This document shows, piece after piece, positions 26,202-34,580 of a stretch of 64,000 nucleotides of DNA (positions are counted from its first letter, which is position 1; every line of letters starts with the position of its first letter). Source of the DNA: JBLIRR01 sp049472395. Lineage in GTDB: Bacteria; SZUA-182; DTGQ01; JBLIRR01. The stretch spans positions 149,462 through 213,461 of the forward strand of contig JBLIRR010000008.1 of assembly GCA_049472395.1 (NCBI GenBank), in the 5' to 3' direction. The notes beneath the pieces were generated by a model. The model was not told the origin of the DNA. It saw nothing but the letters and a program-made list of their open reading frames with translations, and searched no databases. The position numbers and the translations under genes were made by a program.

Positions 26202-27014
26202 ATGAACAATGCGAAGAAAATAAATTTTTCAAGAAATAGAAGGACCATTAGTGAGTATATGAAAATAGCCCACAGTATCCCCTTTACCCATATGACAATC
26301 GAGATACAGGTGCCTGGGCTTAAGGCTTTTTGTGCAAAGCATAACATCACCTATACCATCGCAATTATGAAAGCTATCGCAGCGGTTAAAAGTAAGTATC
26401 CTATTATGAACAGCATTGTGGCGAGGGATTTTGCATTAAGAAAAAAAATTTACCTCTGCGATAATGTGGATATGGCCCTGGCCATAGAAAAACATGAGGA
26501 GGGGGAATATTTCGCGCACTTTGCCATTGTGAAGGATGTGAATAAAAAGACAATAGAGGAGATAAGCAATGAAGTGAAAAGCTATAGGGATATGCCCAAA
26601 ATCAAGATGCCTCATGGTTTTGTATTCTTATTGCTCAACTACCTCCCTGATTTTATAAAATCCATAATCCTTAGAATTGCCTCCAAGATTCCATCTCTTT
26701 CCAGACGCTTCTTCGGCTCTGTCGGTTTAAGTACATTAGGGAAATATGGTCTTTCAAGTTTTGATACCCTTTTTGTTAATAACTTTGGCTATGCCATTAG
26801 TAAAATTGAGGAAAAGCCACACGTAGTAAATGGAAAAATTAAGACAGTCCCCACCCTTCATGTAACCCAGACATCAAATCACTGTGTTGCAGATGGCGCT
26901 TTTTCTGCACGGGTCCTTGGTGAGGTAAAACGTATTTTTGAATCAGGAGAATATATGTTGATTTGTGAACCGGGAGTCCTTTCTATGGAAAAATATACAC
27001 AGAAAGCCGCGTGA
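26202..27014 (+). CDS. Free-standing 2-oxoacid dehydrogenase E2-type acyltransferase domain
   Basis: A 270-residue protein with the chloramphenicol acetyltransferase-like fold of E2 catalytic domains. The catalytic signature HxxxDG is His227-Cys-Val-Ala-Asp231-Gly232 in NHCVADGAFSARVLGEV. Upstream features are KINFSRNRRTISEYMKIAHSIPFTHMTIEI and FVNNFGYAISKIEEKPHVV. There is no lipoyl or subunit-binding domain, so it is not a normal pyruvate dehydrogenase component. A hydrophobic segment (about residues 140-165, FVFLLLNYLPDFIKSIILRI) may associate with membrane. It lies 30 bases after the FadL-like gene, so acyl transfer of the PKS product to an acceptor is a reasonable inference. The acceptor is unknown. 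Confidence 0.75.
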   Translation: MNNAKKINFSRNRRTISEYMKIAHSIPFTHMTIEIQVPGLKAFCAKHNITYTIAIMKAIAAVKSKYPIMNSIVARDFALRKKIYLCDNVDMALAIEKHEEGEYFAHFAIVKDVNKKTIEEISNEVKSYRDMPKIKMPHGFVFLLLNYLPDFIKSIILRIASKIPSLSRRFFGSVGLSTLGKYGLSSFDTLFVNNFGYAISKIEEKPHVVNGKIKTVPTLHVTQTSNHCVADGAFSARVLGEVKRIFESGEYMLICEPGVLSMEKYTQKAA

Positions 27015-27068
27015 TTAAAAGGAAATAGTGTAGATCGAGAAAGAAAAATATATTATAATTTCCTTATT

Positions 27069-27365
27069 ATGAAAAAAAATTTTTCAAACGCTGATATAAA
27101 AAGAGTTATAGTAGGCATCCCACGGGGGCATACACATATCCGCACTCTTCTTGAGACCAGCAGCGGAGAGCGTTTTCTCTTTCAGGAGGCTACGATTGCC
27201 AATATAGTCAGGGCATATACAACCATAAAGACCCATCCACAAAAAATGGCTGTTGAACTCGTGTGCGCAGAATTAGATGCGAAAAAGGCCCCTTATGCAA
27301 AATTTCAATTACTGGAAACTGAAAAGAGTGAAGAATCTCTCATTGAAGAGCTCACTCTACTATAG
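27069..27365 (+). CDS. Small conserved-looking protein of unknown function
   Basis: A 98-residue soluble protein. Its central part (VIVGIPRGHTHIRTLLETSSG then FQEATIANIVRAYTTIKTHP) looks like a compact alpha/beta domain, with no recognised catalytic motif. It is the last same-strand gene after the PKS, starting 54 bases downstream of the acyltransferase gene. No obvious ribosome-binding site precedes the ATG. It may belong to the PKS operon; no function is proposed. Confidence 0.6.
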   Translation: MKKNFSNADIKRVIVGIPRGHTHIRTLLETSSGERFLFQEATIANIVRAYTTIKTHPQKMAVELVCAELDAKKAPYAKFQLLETEKSEESLIEELTLL

Positions 27366-27490
27366 TATCTTTTTTATAAGCCATTTATAATATTACAACT
27401 GCGTGGCTTAAAAATATTACCACAATACCTGAGGGAATTATATATATCATTTTGTCAAGCTCAGATGATATGCTAAAGTGTTATGCTATT

Positions 27491-27509
27491 GTGCTCGCGT
27501 TGTGAGCAC
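27491..27509. terminator. Hairpin between convergent genes (possible bidirectional terminator)
   Basis: GTGCTC at 27491-27496 pairs with GAGCAC at 27504-27509, with outer bases (TAAAGTG/CACTTTA) extending the structure. It sits between the end of the PKS-linked genes and the stop of the TIGR03943 gene. The T-run is short, so this is a moderate call. Confidence 0.45.
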
Positions 27510-27510
27510 T

Positions 27511-28608
27511 TTAATAAGTAAGGTACTGTTGCTCAGGGGGCAAGGCAGGGATATTTTTGACCGTTTCTGCCTCTATATAAGGAACCGATTTGCCCTCGAT
27601 TGTCAGCATCTTGAGATGGCCTTCAACGCGGACCCAGCTTATTTTGTCCCGATTTTTAATCGCTTCCCTGTGTACAATGATTCCCACTGGTTCGGCATCT
27701 GCTGCACAGCAGGAAATAAACCAGCGGAATAATAAAAAATAGTCCTCTGGAACCCCTTTGCCACTGAAGGCTTCACCTTCCGTTACAAAGCGAAGTCCCT
27801 CGAATCTATCCATCTGCGTGCGGTAATACCATAGCCTGGAAAAAAGCATGATTGTTTCAGGTATTTTTTTCCCGGAAAGCGTTGTGGCGAATTCGATCCC
27901 CTGGACTTGCAATGGTTTTTCAGAAGTCGGTAAATAGTCCGCTAATATTTTTTTTGCTGAATAGGTTTCAGTTGATTTTTGCATTGGTAACCTCTTGTCG
28001 TCTGTCAGTTTTGGCCCTGGTCTGTCTGAGACCTTTCCTGCGAGGGCTGTTTTGACAAAATCGTTTGGAGGTGAACTCGTCTTTTTATTGGCACTTAACG
28101 CAGACTTTTTTAAAGCTTTTGTAAAAGATGGTGCCTCCTCTCGGGTATCATTGGGTACAACGGATCGATTCATGGGATCAGGCACAGGCGTGTTAATCGC
28201 TTTGCCTAGTGATTTTGTCGTGGCCTTTCCAGAATCATGTGATTCTGCCAAAAGTGCGGCATCTGCCACAAGATCGAGGGATTTTTTAGAAAATGCATGG
28301 ATGCCGAGGCCTCGCCCGTTCACTGCCCAAAGAAACAAAAGGGGCAGGATTAACAGCGCTGCCCGCAGCCACGATTTTTTCTTGCCGCAGCTATGCACCT
28401 CGGAGGACTTTGGCACAAGTAATGAAACCAGAAAAAGGAAGCAAATGATTGTTCCGATTACCAAGAGGGGCCAGAAACTTGGATGCAGAAAAGCCCTGTA
28501 TTTTCCATTAATGAGCAGCCACACATATGCGCAGATCCAGGCAGAATAAACAACCGCTGGACCCCCTACAGTTGCATTGCTGCAGTTTTTATTCTTTCTT
28601 TCTCTCAT
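27511..28608 (-). CDS. TIGR03943-family protein (YcgQ-like permease partner)
   Basis: A 365-residue protein with N-terminal membrane segments (VYSAWICAYVWLLI, FWPLLVIGTIICFLFLVSLLV and AALLILPLLFLWAV), a long Lys/Ser/Pro-rich linker, and a C-terminal domain carrying the family hallmark FRWFISCCAADAEPVGIIV. TIGR03943 proteins are encoded next to DUF318 permeases, as here: its ATG overlaps the permease stop (TGATG). The linker of about 130 residues is longer than in Bacillus YcgQ. The pair is thought to form a two-part transporter, but the substrate is not established, and none is shown by this sequence. Confidence 0.82.
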   Translation of the reverse strand: MRERKNKNCSNATVGGPAVVYSAWICAYVWLLINGKYRAFLHPSFWPLLVIGTIICFLFLVSLLVPKSSEVHSCGKKKSWLRAALLILPLLFLWAVNGRGLGIHAFSKKSLDLVADAALLAESHDSGKATTKSLGKAINTPVPDPMNRSVVPNDTREEAPSFTKALKKSALSANKKTSSPPNDFVKTALAGKVSDRPGPKLTDDKRLPMQKSTETYSAKKILADYLPTSEKPLQVQGIEFATTLSGKKIPETIMLFSRLWYYRTQMDRFEGLRFVTEGEAFSGKGVPEDYFLLFRWFISCCAADAEPVGIIVHREAIKNRDKISWVRVEGHLKMLTIEGKSVPYIEAETVKNIPALPPEQQYLTY

Positions 28609-29783
28609 CAGATTATCATCCCTATGATTATCATAGAAATAAAGACGATGACAAAGGTCATGCCTGACAGTGCCGCAATAGTACGCTTGTGGAAGACTCG
28701 CACATACATAAGCAACAGCTTGACATCAAGCATCGGCCCAAGCACCATAAATGCCATTTGAGCCGAGAGAGGCACAGGGGTCCTTCGAAAAGAGGCAGCC
28801 ACAAAGGCGTCAGCTTCGCTACAAAGATTCAAAGCGATGGCAAGTCCCATCATGAGAATAATAGAGACCACAGGGATAGCTGACATAGAGGCAAAGGTGG
28901 AACGGGCCACAAAGGCTTGCAGCACACCAGCAATAAATGCGCCGATGACAAAAAACCTTCCAATGTCAAAGAAGTCGTCTGCCGCATGACGGATGGCCAG
29001 TGCGATCCTAGAGCATAACGTATAGGGAACTCCGTTGATATGGATTAGGATTGTATGGTCATGACCTTCACAATGTCCGTGATCCTGATTCACTTCCGGC
29101 AAGACTGCCTGCTTTCTGCTAAAAAACAAATCCATCAATATGCCGACGCTCACTGCGACAAAATACCCGCACAAGAGGCGAATTACCGTAATCTGCCACG
29201 CATAGGAATAGGCTACTGTTGTAGATGCTGCGACCAGGGGATTCACAATTGGTCCACCCAATAGATAGGCGACTGCGGCCCCCAAAGGTATCCCTTTCCG
29301 GAGAAGACGTCTTACTACCGGCACAACGGCACACTCACACACGGGAAAGATCACCCCAAGGCCAGCGGCCAGAAAGGTGGTAATCCAACGTTTCTCAGGT
29401 AACATACTTGCGATTCGTTCACGCGGCACGAATACTTCAATAAATCCTCCGATCATCGCTCCCAACAACATGAACGGGAATGCCTCAAGCACAATGGAAA
29501 CAAATGTAATGGCGAGGGTTATTAAAAGGTCTTTGTTGTAAAGTATAAAAAGAAGACCTAAGGCACAAACCAAAAAGCCCACCTGAGCTGCTTCGGGATT
29601 TCTGCATAACTGCACAAAGCGTTTTGGCGTGCCCTTTATAATAGAATGCATTCTATAACAGGTATTTTTATATGAACTACTGTTTTCTCGTGTGATTTCT
29701 TGATCAGGCGCAACAACAGGAATTTTTCCGGGGATCTCGCACAAGGTTTCTTCATTTGTATTGAAAGGATAATCAGGCATCAT
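28608..29783 (-). CDS. DUF318/UPF0718-family permease (YcgR-like)
   Basis: A 391-residue multi-spanning inner-membrane permease. The diagnostic segment is FPVCECAVVPVVRRLLRKGIP followed by YLLGGPIVNP, with a second half containing NLCSEADAFVAASF; these duplicated Cys- and Pro-containing motifs define the DUF318 family. A His/Asp/Glu-rich loop (NQDHGHCEGHDHTIL) between the halves could bind metal. The first 75 residues before the membrane part are extra and soluble. It is translationally coupled to the TIGR03943 partner. Related ArsP-like permeases export organoarsenicals, but this subgroup's cargo is unknown. Confidence 0.82.
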   Translation of the reverse strand: MMPDYPFNTNEETLCEIPGKIPVVAPDQEITRENSSSYKNTCYRMHSIIKGTPKRFVQLCRNPEAAQVGFLVCALGLLFILYNKDLLITLAITFVSIVLEAFPFMLLGAMIGGFIEVFVPRERIASMLPEKRWITTFLAAGLGVIFPVCECAVVPVVRRLLRKGIPLGAAVAYLLGGPIVNPLVAASTTVAYSYAWQITVIRLLCGYFVAVSVGILMDLFFSRKQAVLPEVNQDHGHCEGHDHTILIHINGVPYTLCSRIALAIRHAADDFFDIGRFFVIGAFIAGVLQAFVARSTFASMSAIPVVSIILMMGLAIALNLCSEADAFVAASFRRTPVPLSAQMAFMVLGPMLDVKLLLMYVRVFHKRTIAALSGMTFVIVFISMIIIGMII

Positions 29784-29909
29784 AATAGATTTATCGGCTT
29801 TTATATTTTTTCGCTTGAGTGGTTGTTCATGACTGTTTATTCACCGATAAATTTTCGCCTTAATATTTAACTTGCAATGTTAAATATTAAAAGGGATAAA
29901 ATAGGACTA

Positions 29910-30020
29910 TGAGATTTAAAGAGCGCACATTAGTTAAAAGAATCCACAAGGCAATGAAAACCTTCCCTGGGCGATTGTCGTAACAGGTCCCCGCCAGTCA
30001 GGCAAAACACCTCTTTCCTT
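29910..30020 (+). pseudogene. Frameshifted fragment of a P-loop ATPase (DUF4143-like)
   Basis: ATG at 29910 opens a frame (MRFKERTLVKRIHKAMKTFP) that hits a stop at 29982. Shifting frame at about 29967 continues the homology as WAIVVTGPRQSGKT, a Walker A motif, before ending without a further domain. The pattern fits the start of AAA-type ATPases of the DUF4143 group. It is clearly non-functional. Confidence 0.6.
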
Positions 30021-30052
30021 AAAAAATCCAACTCTCCGGTTTTCTATTCATG

Positions 30053-30637
30053 TTATCTCCAATTTTCTTTCGTTATTCCGCACTCTTCTAGTTCATCCTT
30101 TATAAGTTTTTTTACCTTCTCGTTGATCTTATAAATAAGCTTTATCTTTATGCCGAGAAGGTGTGCGATCTCTTTGGCTGTCATGCCTTCATTTGAAAAA
30201 AGATCAAAAATCAGTTTCTCCTGAGGAGATATTCGAGTAAATATTTTTTTAAGGGCATTCTGAATAAGCTCATCGGTATGGAGCTTATTCATACCAGGAG
30301 GGACGGGTATATTTTCGATAGTGTCCCTTTCTATTTCAGAAAGTTTCGGAAAAGGTCTTTTGATTTTCTCTTTTCTATATTGATCGCAGATAAAGTTACG
30401 AAGAATCCGTCCCAAGTAAGTGGTTGGCATGCTTACTCCCCGAAAGGAGCGGAGGCGCGTAAAGTTATTTTCCGCAATATGTATGAAAAAATCATTGAAT
30501 AAATCTTCGATCTCAAATCCAGGGTGTTCAGATGTGTGCTCACAAAGAATTTTATAAATCAATGCTCCATAACGTTCGAGAAAATCATCAGGAGAACTCC
30601 CAAATTCTTTGGGGAATTTTTCATCGGAAGGACTCAT
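30053..30637 (-). CDS. ECF-type RNA polymerase sigma factor
   Basis: A 194-residue sigma-70-family protein. Region 2 is at about residues 20-95 (IEDLFNDFFIHIAENNFTRLRSFRG, then TYLGRILRNFICDQYRKEK), and region 4 has the helix-turn-helix at about 140-175 (RISPQEKLIFDLFSNEGMTAKEIAHLLGIK). A linker of Lys/Pro-rich residues joins them. No anti-sigma gene is directly next to it on the same strand. A truncated relative of its N-terminus lies at 31349, beside a zinc-finger protein. It probably controls some of the exported proteins in this island, but no promoter set was identified. Confidence 0.85.
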   Translation of the reverse strand: MSPSDEKFPKEFGSSPDDFLERYGALIYKILCEHTSEHPGFEIEDLFNDFFIHIAENNFTRLRSFRGVSMPTTYLGRILRNFICDQYRKEKIKRPFPKLSEIERDTIENIPVPPGMNKLHTDELIQNALKKIFTRISPQEKLIFDLFSNEGMTAKEIAHLLGIKIKLIYKINEKVKKLIKDELEECGITKENWR

Positions 30638-30786
30638 TATATATCACGCTCCAGATAACTTTTTAGATTAATTTATCAGTTTCTTGAGTAAAGGTCAAGA
30701 AAGGGTGGAAGTCAGACCGGGCAATCCCATGAAGGATTTCGATTTGTTCAGTGAGAATTTTAGAGATATTTTCTAGAAAAATATTT

Positions 30787-30845
30787 GACAGGATAACAGG
30801 ATATACAGGATTTTGAAATCATCTTGTCAATCCTTTTATCCTGTC
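30787..30845. repeat. Imperfect hairpin repeat (GACAGGATAACAGGAT family)
   Basis: GACAGGATAACAGGAT (30787-30802) pairs with ATCCTTTTATCCTGTC (30830-30845) at 15 of 16 positions, around a 27-base loop. The composition resembles the dispersed 'acaggat' intergenic repeats common in environmental bacterial genomes. It is followed at 30888 by a second dispersed-type repeat (accacagagg acacagagat). Confidence 0.65.
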
Positions 30846-30946
30846 TAAAATATACCTGCAATGTTACGCACGGTTATTATTATTTAACCACAGAGGACAC
30901 AGAGATCACAGAGGGAGTATGAATCTCCGTCTTCTCCGGACTCTCT

Positions 30947-31189
30947 GTGGAGGGTGTTGTGGGCGATCCTTCAGGAGTTGCCCGATTTTTACTTAACGGA
31001 CAAAAAGTAAAGCTTACGAGAATAGAGAAGAGCCCCTATCCTGCGTATTCCTTTAGCCACACTCTCCCCTTACAGGAGCAGAAGATAGGTACCTTACGCT
31101 ATCACTTAGAGGATTCACTAAAAAACATTGCTTCAGGCATTATTCCTATTAATGTGACTTCAGAGAATTTTGGTGTGATCACCCGTTAA
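30947..31189 (+). pseudogene. Fragment of an exported protein (Ig-like/glucodextranase-type domain)
   Basis: An 80-codon open stretch starting at a GTG. Its start, EGVVGDPSGVARFLLNGQKV, matches the 'v-G-x-x-D-x-S-G-V-x-x-x-x-x-N-G' pattern of small beta domains in secreted and caspase-linked bacterial proteins. It has no signal peptide or ribosome-binding site, and starts just after a repeat, so it is probably the surviving tail of a larger gene. Confidence 0.45.
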
Positions 31190-31348
31190 TTCATGGATGC
31201 ATGCATTTATATCCTTATTTCTACTCATTTAATTTACTCAAAAATGAGCATTGCTGAAAATTTCCACTCTTGATATTTTGTAGAGAAGTTGCTAGAGTGA
31301 GATATAGAGTACTTTCTTCTTTTCTGAAGCTATATTAGAGAGCAATAA

Positions 31349-31525
31349 ATGGACGATTCTATAAAAAATCTTCCAGGAAAATTTGGAAAATTCCCTGACA
31401 ATTTTTTGCAGCGATATGAATCTTTATTCTATAAAATTATGTATGAATGGATGCGAGGAGAATTCCAGGGAAAAATAAATTTTTTTTCGTCTATTAAAGA
31501 GGGGAGCAATATTTGTATTCACTAA
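31349..31525 (+). pseudogene. Truncated ECF sigma factor remnant
   Basis: A 58-residue frame beginning MDDSIKNLPGKFGKFPDNFL. Residues 10-36 (KFGKFPDNFLQRYESLFYKIMYE) align with the start of the intact sigma factor at 30053 (EFGSSPDDFLERYGALIYKILCE). It then loses similarity and stops. It ends 18 bases before the zinc-finger gene, the place where a sigma gene would be expected. It is too short to act as a sigma factor. Confidence 0.65.
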
Positions 31526-31543
31526 AAAAGGGGTAAAGAATCT

Positions 31544-32317
31544 ATGGACAAATTAGATGAGGCTATAATAAAAAATTATCGTCAAATAAGACAAGAGCTT
31601 ATTCCCATGGAAAAGGAGTGCCCCAGAGAGGATCTTTTATTGCATTATGTGAAGGGAGAGATCGGGGATATGGAGAGAGAAAAAATGGAGGAGCATCTTT
31701 TTGCATGCCCTGAATGTCTGGAATCTTTAAAGGTCATCAGAATGATCCAGCAGGCCCAGGAATCGCCTCACGAGATGCCTGCCCACCTTTTTAAAAAGGC
31801 CCGAGCAATACTTCATAATGAATTGGCAGGCTCTGCTTCGGAGTATGCGCAGAAGCTTGTGATCCTAAAATTAAGTCTGATCTGGGATCAGGTGCTCAAT
31901 AAAATTATTCAATTAAAGTCAGATGCAGCAGGAATGATCATTGCTTCAAGACCCGAGTTTCAGCCAGTCAGAAAGGTCTCTAAAGATTCTAAGGAAAACG
32001 CCTTAAATTTCCCCCTTAAAAGGGCTATAGAAATCAATGAAGGGACAATTCACCTGGAAATTGATGTATCAGATAAAAAGGGATACTTGACTCTTAAGAC
32101 ATCCCTTCATATAAGAGCGGGGCAGATCCAATTGAAAGTGAGCAGCGTAAGGGCGATCCTTTACAAATCAGGAAGGATGTGTTCTTCAGTTCATCTTAAT
32201 AAGAGAGGTGAGGCGATCTTTTCTAGGATTAAAGAGGGCCCTTATTCCTTTGAGCTTCGCATAGGAGAGAAATCCTTGGGGGTGATTGAGGTCTCTGTGA
32301 GTAAGGTTAAAAAATGA
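31544..32317 (+). CDS. Zinc-finger (zf-HC2-like) anti-sigma-type protein
   Basis: A 257-residue protein. Its N-terminal 60 residues carry the anti-sigma zinc finger pattern: Cys in KECPRED, then HLFACPECLE (HxxxCxxC). The rest is a helical linker and a C-terminal beta-rich domain with no membrane segment, so it looks cytoplasmic. Such zinc-finger proteins often sit between an ECF sigma gene and a CHAT-domain gene. Here the sigma gene upstream has decayed. The stop overlaps the CHAT gene start (ATGA), so they are coupled. It may now act on the intact sigma factor at 30053. Confidence 0.75.
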   Translation: MDKLDEAIIKNYRQIRQELIPMEKECPREDLLLHYVKGEIGDMEREKMEEHLFACPECLESLKVIRMIQQAQESPHEMPAHLFKKARAILHNELAGSASEYAQKLVILKLSLIWDQVLNKIIQLKSDAAGMIIASRPEFQPVRKVSKDSKENALNFPLKRAIEINEGTIHLEIDVSDKKGYLTLKTSLHIRAGQIQLKVSSVRAILYKSGRMCSSVHLNKRGEAIFSRIKEGPYSFELRIGEKSLGVIEVSVSKVKK

Positions 32318-34464
32318 GCAGAAAAAATATTCTCGAATTGGTCTATCACGAAGAGGGGAAGATACGACTTTCTCTCTATGAATCCCACGGAGAGGGGCCA
32401 ATCTCTTTTTATCAGGAATCCGAGATAGCAATAGAGAAGATAGATGGATTAGTCCTTGAAATTATACGCTATTTGAATAAGATTAATCTTTTTAAGAATC
32501 CTGATCAACACCTTTTGACAGAGCTTCAAAAGTCATGCCAGCTTCTCTATAATGAATTGCTCAGCCAAGAGATAAAACTGCAGCTTCAGAACACGTCTCT
32601 TAAAGACCTGGAGCTTATTTTAGACGAGCAATTGGTGCATATTCCCTGGGAGCTTCTCTTTGATGGGCAAAAATTTCTCTGTGAACAGTTTAATATGGGA
32701 AGACAGGTGAGAACAAAGGGGGATAAGGTAATTCGCTCAGATAAAGATGAGCCAAAATCCCAATTGAGTATGCTCATCATTGCTGATCCTACCGAAGATT
32801 TGGAGATAGCCTGGAGAGAGGGAGTGAGAATCTATGAAGAATTTCAACAAAAAGAGGATCTGGTAAAGATTATGCTTCAAACGTCAGACCAGGTTGACCT
32901 TGATTTTATCAAAAAGAACCTCTGGGATTATGATCTGGTACATTATGCAGGTCATGCTGATTATAATTCTCATCAGCCGAACCTTAGTGGCTGGATGTTC
33001 TCAGATGGCAAATTAAATACCATAGATATTCTAAAAATGGCAGGTGGCAGGACGGTTATGCCAAGGCTTGTCTTTTGCAATGCCTGTCAGTCAGGCTATA
33101 CAGGCAAATGGTTAAAGGAAAAGGACCATCTTAACCTCGCGCATCATAGCTTCGGACTTGTCCATGCCTTCCTCATGGCCGGAGTTAAATATTACTTGGG
33201 AACCTTTTGCGATGTCTCTGATGAATACAGCGCCTATATGGGAATAGAGTTTTATCACTTCCTCCTTGAGGGTGACACTATTGGGCAGTCCTTGAGAAAG
33301 GCCAGAGAATCATTCAAGGAAAAGTTTGGAGAATCAAGCTTTTGCTGGATCAATTATGTGCTCTATGGTCATCCTGGTGATTATCTCATTCGTTCCAAAG
33401 GGGTAGAGAGCGTGCAGCAAGAACATGAATCGGATATATCGAGTGAGCATTATGAAGCCCGTATAGGATTAGTGCATCGCTCTTCTGAAAGTAAGGCAGC
33501 GGCCCACTCCATGAGACATTTACCCTTCTCTTTTCCTGGACGGGACAGATGGTTAGGGATAGTTATTATATTCCTTCTTTTTTTAGTTTTTACTACTCTT
33601 GCATTTTTTTTTCCACGAAGGCACGTGAGAAATGATTCCAATAAAGAGAATGGGAACTTAATAATATCTCAGTATAAAACAAAGAGAATTGAAGAATTAA
33701 AAGGGATAATTTACCAAAAACTGAAGGAGAGGCAGGAGAGATCCTCTTCCGTAAGAACACCACCTTTGCCTGCGGATAGGTGGACATCCACGCCGGTAGT
33801 CATAGCTATTTTTGATATTGTCGATATAGATACAGATCCGCTCCCTGAGTGGGCCTTGAGAATGATAAGGGATCTTGGTATAAAGCTTACCGGACATTTT
33901 ATTGAAGACAGGCGAGTCCGTGTTGCGGAGAGGGAGGAATTAGATAAGCTTCTTGAAGAAAAAGACCTAAAATTATCTGATTTCTCATTTGATGATCAAA
34001 AGGATATTTTCGGAAGATTTCTTTATGCCGGCATTATGCTTTTTCTCAAAGGGTACAAATCAGCAGAGGGACTCTCTCTTTGTTACAAGGTCGTTGATAC
34101 GGAAACAGGAGAAATTGACAAAATTGATTCCGGCATACAACTTGCCAAAAGAGTAAAATCCAAAGATCTTGCAGCATCAATTTACCTTCAGGCAAAAGAG
34201 GTTATCTATGCTAAATACCCTTTAAGAGGGAAGATAGTCATGGGACAAGAAAACCGTATCTTCTTGAATATAGGCGCGGAATCCGGAGTTAAGAAGGGGG
34301 ACATCTTTGCGGTTTTTGGTTCGGATACGCAAGGTATAAAAGGAGAACAAATCGGAAAGCTCAGGATTATGGGCGATCCTATAGACCCTGCCTCAGCTCA
34401 ATGCGAGGTCCTTGAAGGAGAAGGATTTAGCAGTGGATTACGGGTTGAGATTTGCCAAATGTAA
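32314..34464 (+). CDS. CHAT-domain caspase-like membrane protein with CsgG/FlgT-like C-terminus
   Basis: A 716-residue protein. The N-terminal 350 residues form a CHAT peptidase domain: His214 in VHYAGHAD and Cys258 in FCNACQSG are the expected catalytic pair, followed by GVKYYLGTFCDVSDE and INYVLYGHPG. One membrane segment lies at about 410-432. Beyond it, a domain with VAEREELDKLLEEKDL resembles CsgG-type periplasmic proteins, and the last 70 residues (GKIVMGQENRIFLNIGAESGVKKGDIFAVF) resemble an FlgT C-terminal domain. This would sense something outside and trigger proteolysis inside. It is coupled to the zinc-finger gene. The target is unknown, perhaps the zinc-finger protein itself. Confidence 0.8.
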   Translation: MSRKNILELVYHEEGKIRLSLYESHGEGPISFYQESEIAIEKIDGLVLEIIRYLNKINLFKNPDQHLLTELQKSCQLLYNELLSQEIKLQLQNTSLKDLELILDEQLVHIPWELLFDGQKFLCEQFNMGRQVRTKGDKVIRSDKDEPKSQLSMLIIADPTEDLEIAWREGVRIYEEFQQKEDLVKIMLQTSDQVDLDFIKKNLWDYDLVHYAGHADYNSHQPNLSGWMFSDGKLNTIDILKMAGGRTVMPRLVFCNACQSGYTGKWLKEKDHLNLAHHSFGLVHAFLMAGVKYYLGTFCDVSDEYSAYMGIEFYHFLLEGDTIGQSLRKARESFKEKFGESSFCWINYVLYGHPGDYLIRSKGVESVQQEHESDISSEHYEARIGLVHRSSESKAAAHSMRHLPFSFPGRDRWLGIVIIFLLFLVFTTLAFFFPRRHVRNDSNKENGNLIISQYKTKRIEELKGIIYQKLKERQERSSSVRTPPLPADRWTSTPVVIAIFDIVDIDTDPLPEWALRMIRDLGIKLTGHFIEDRRVRVAEREELDKLLEEKDLKLSDFSFDDQKDIFGRFLYAGIMLFLKGYKSAEGLSLCYKVVDTETGEIDKIDSGIQLAKRVKSKDLAASIYLQAKEVIYAKYPLRGKIVMGQENRIFLNIGAESGVKKGDIFAVFGSDTQGIKGEQIGKLRIMGDPIDPASAQCEVLEGEGFSSGLRVEICQM

Positions 34465-34580
34465 TATTGCAGAACCCCATCAGCCCATCTTAACTCGCCC
34501 AAGATTAGAATTGCTGAAATAACCTATGATTATTGTAAAGAATAATAATTTGATATATAATATGGATATCTTGAGGAAGC

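Larger units (their letters stand above)
30638..31348. other. Intergenic region with repeats and a gene fragment
   Basis: About 710 bases without an intact gene. It holds the promoter side of the sigma gene, a long hairpin repeat at 30787-30845, a short repetitive element with ACCACAGAGGACACAGAGAT at about 30888-30930, and a stop-free fragment at 30947-31189. Confidence 0.7.

Noticed and set aside
27995..28549. Plus-strand 184-residue frame in the permease-partner gene
   Set aside because: It is antisense to the TIGR03943 gene, which carries the family hallmark.
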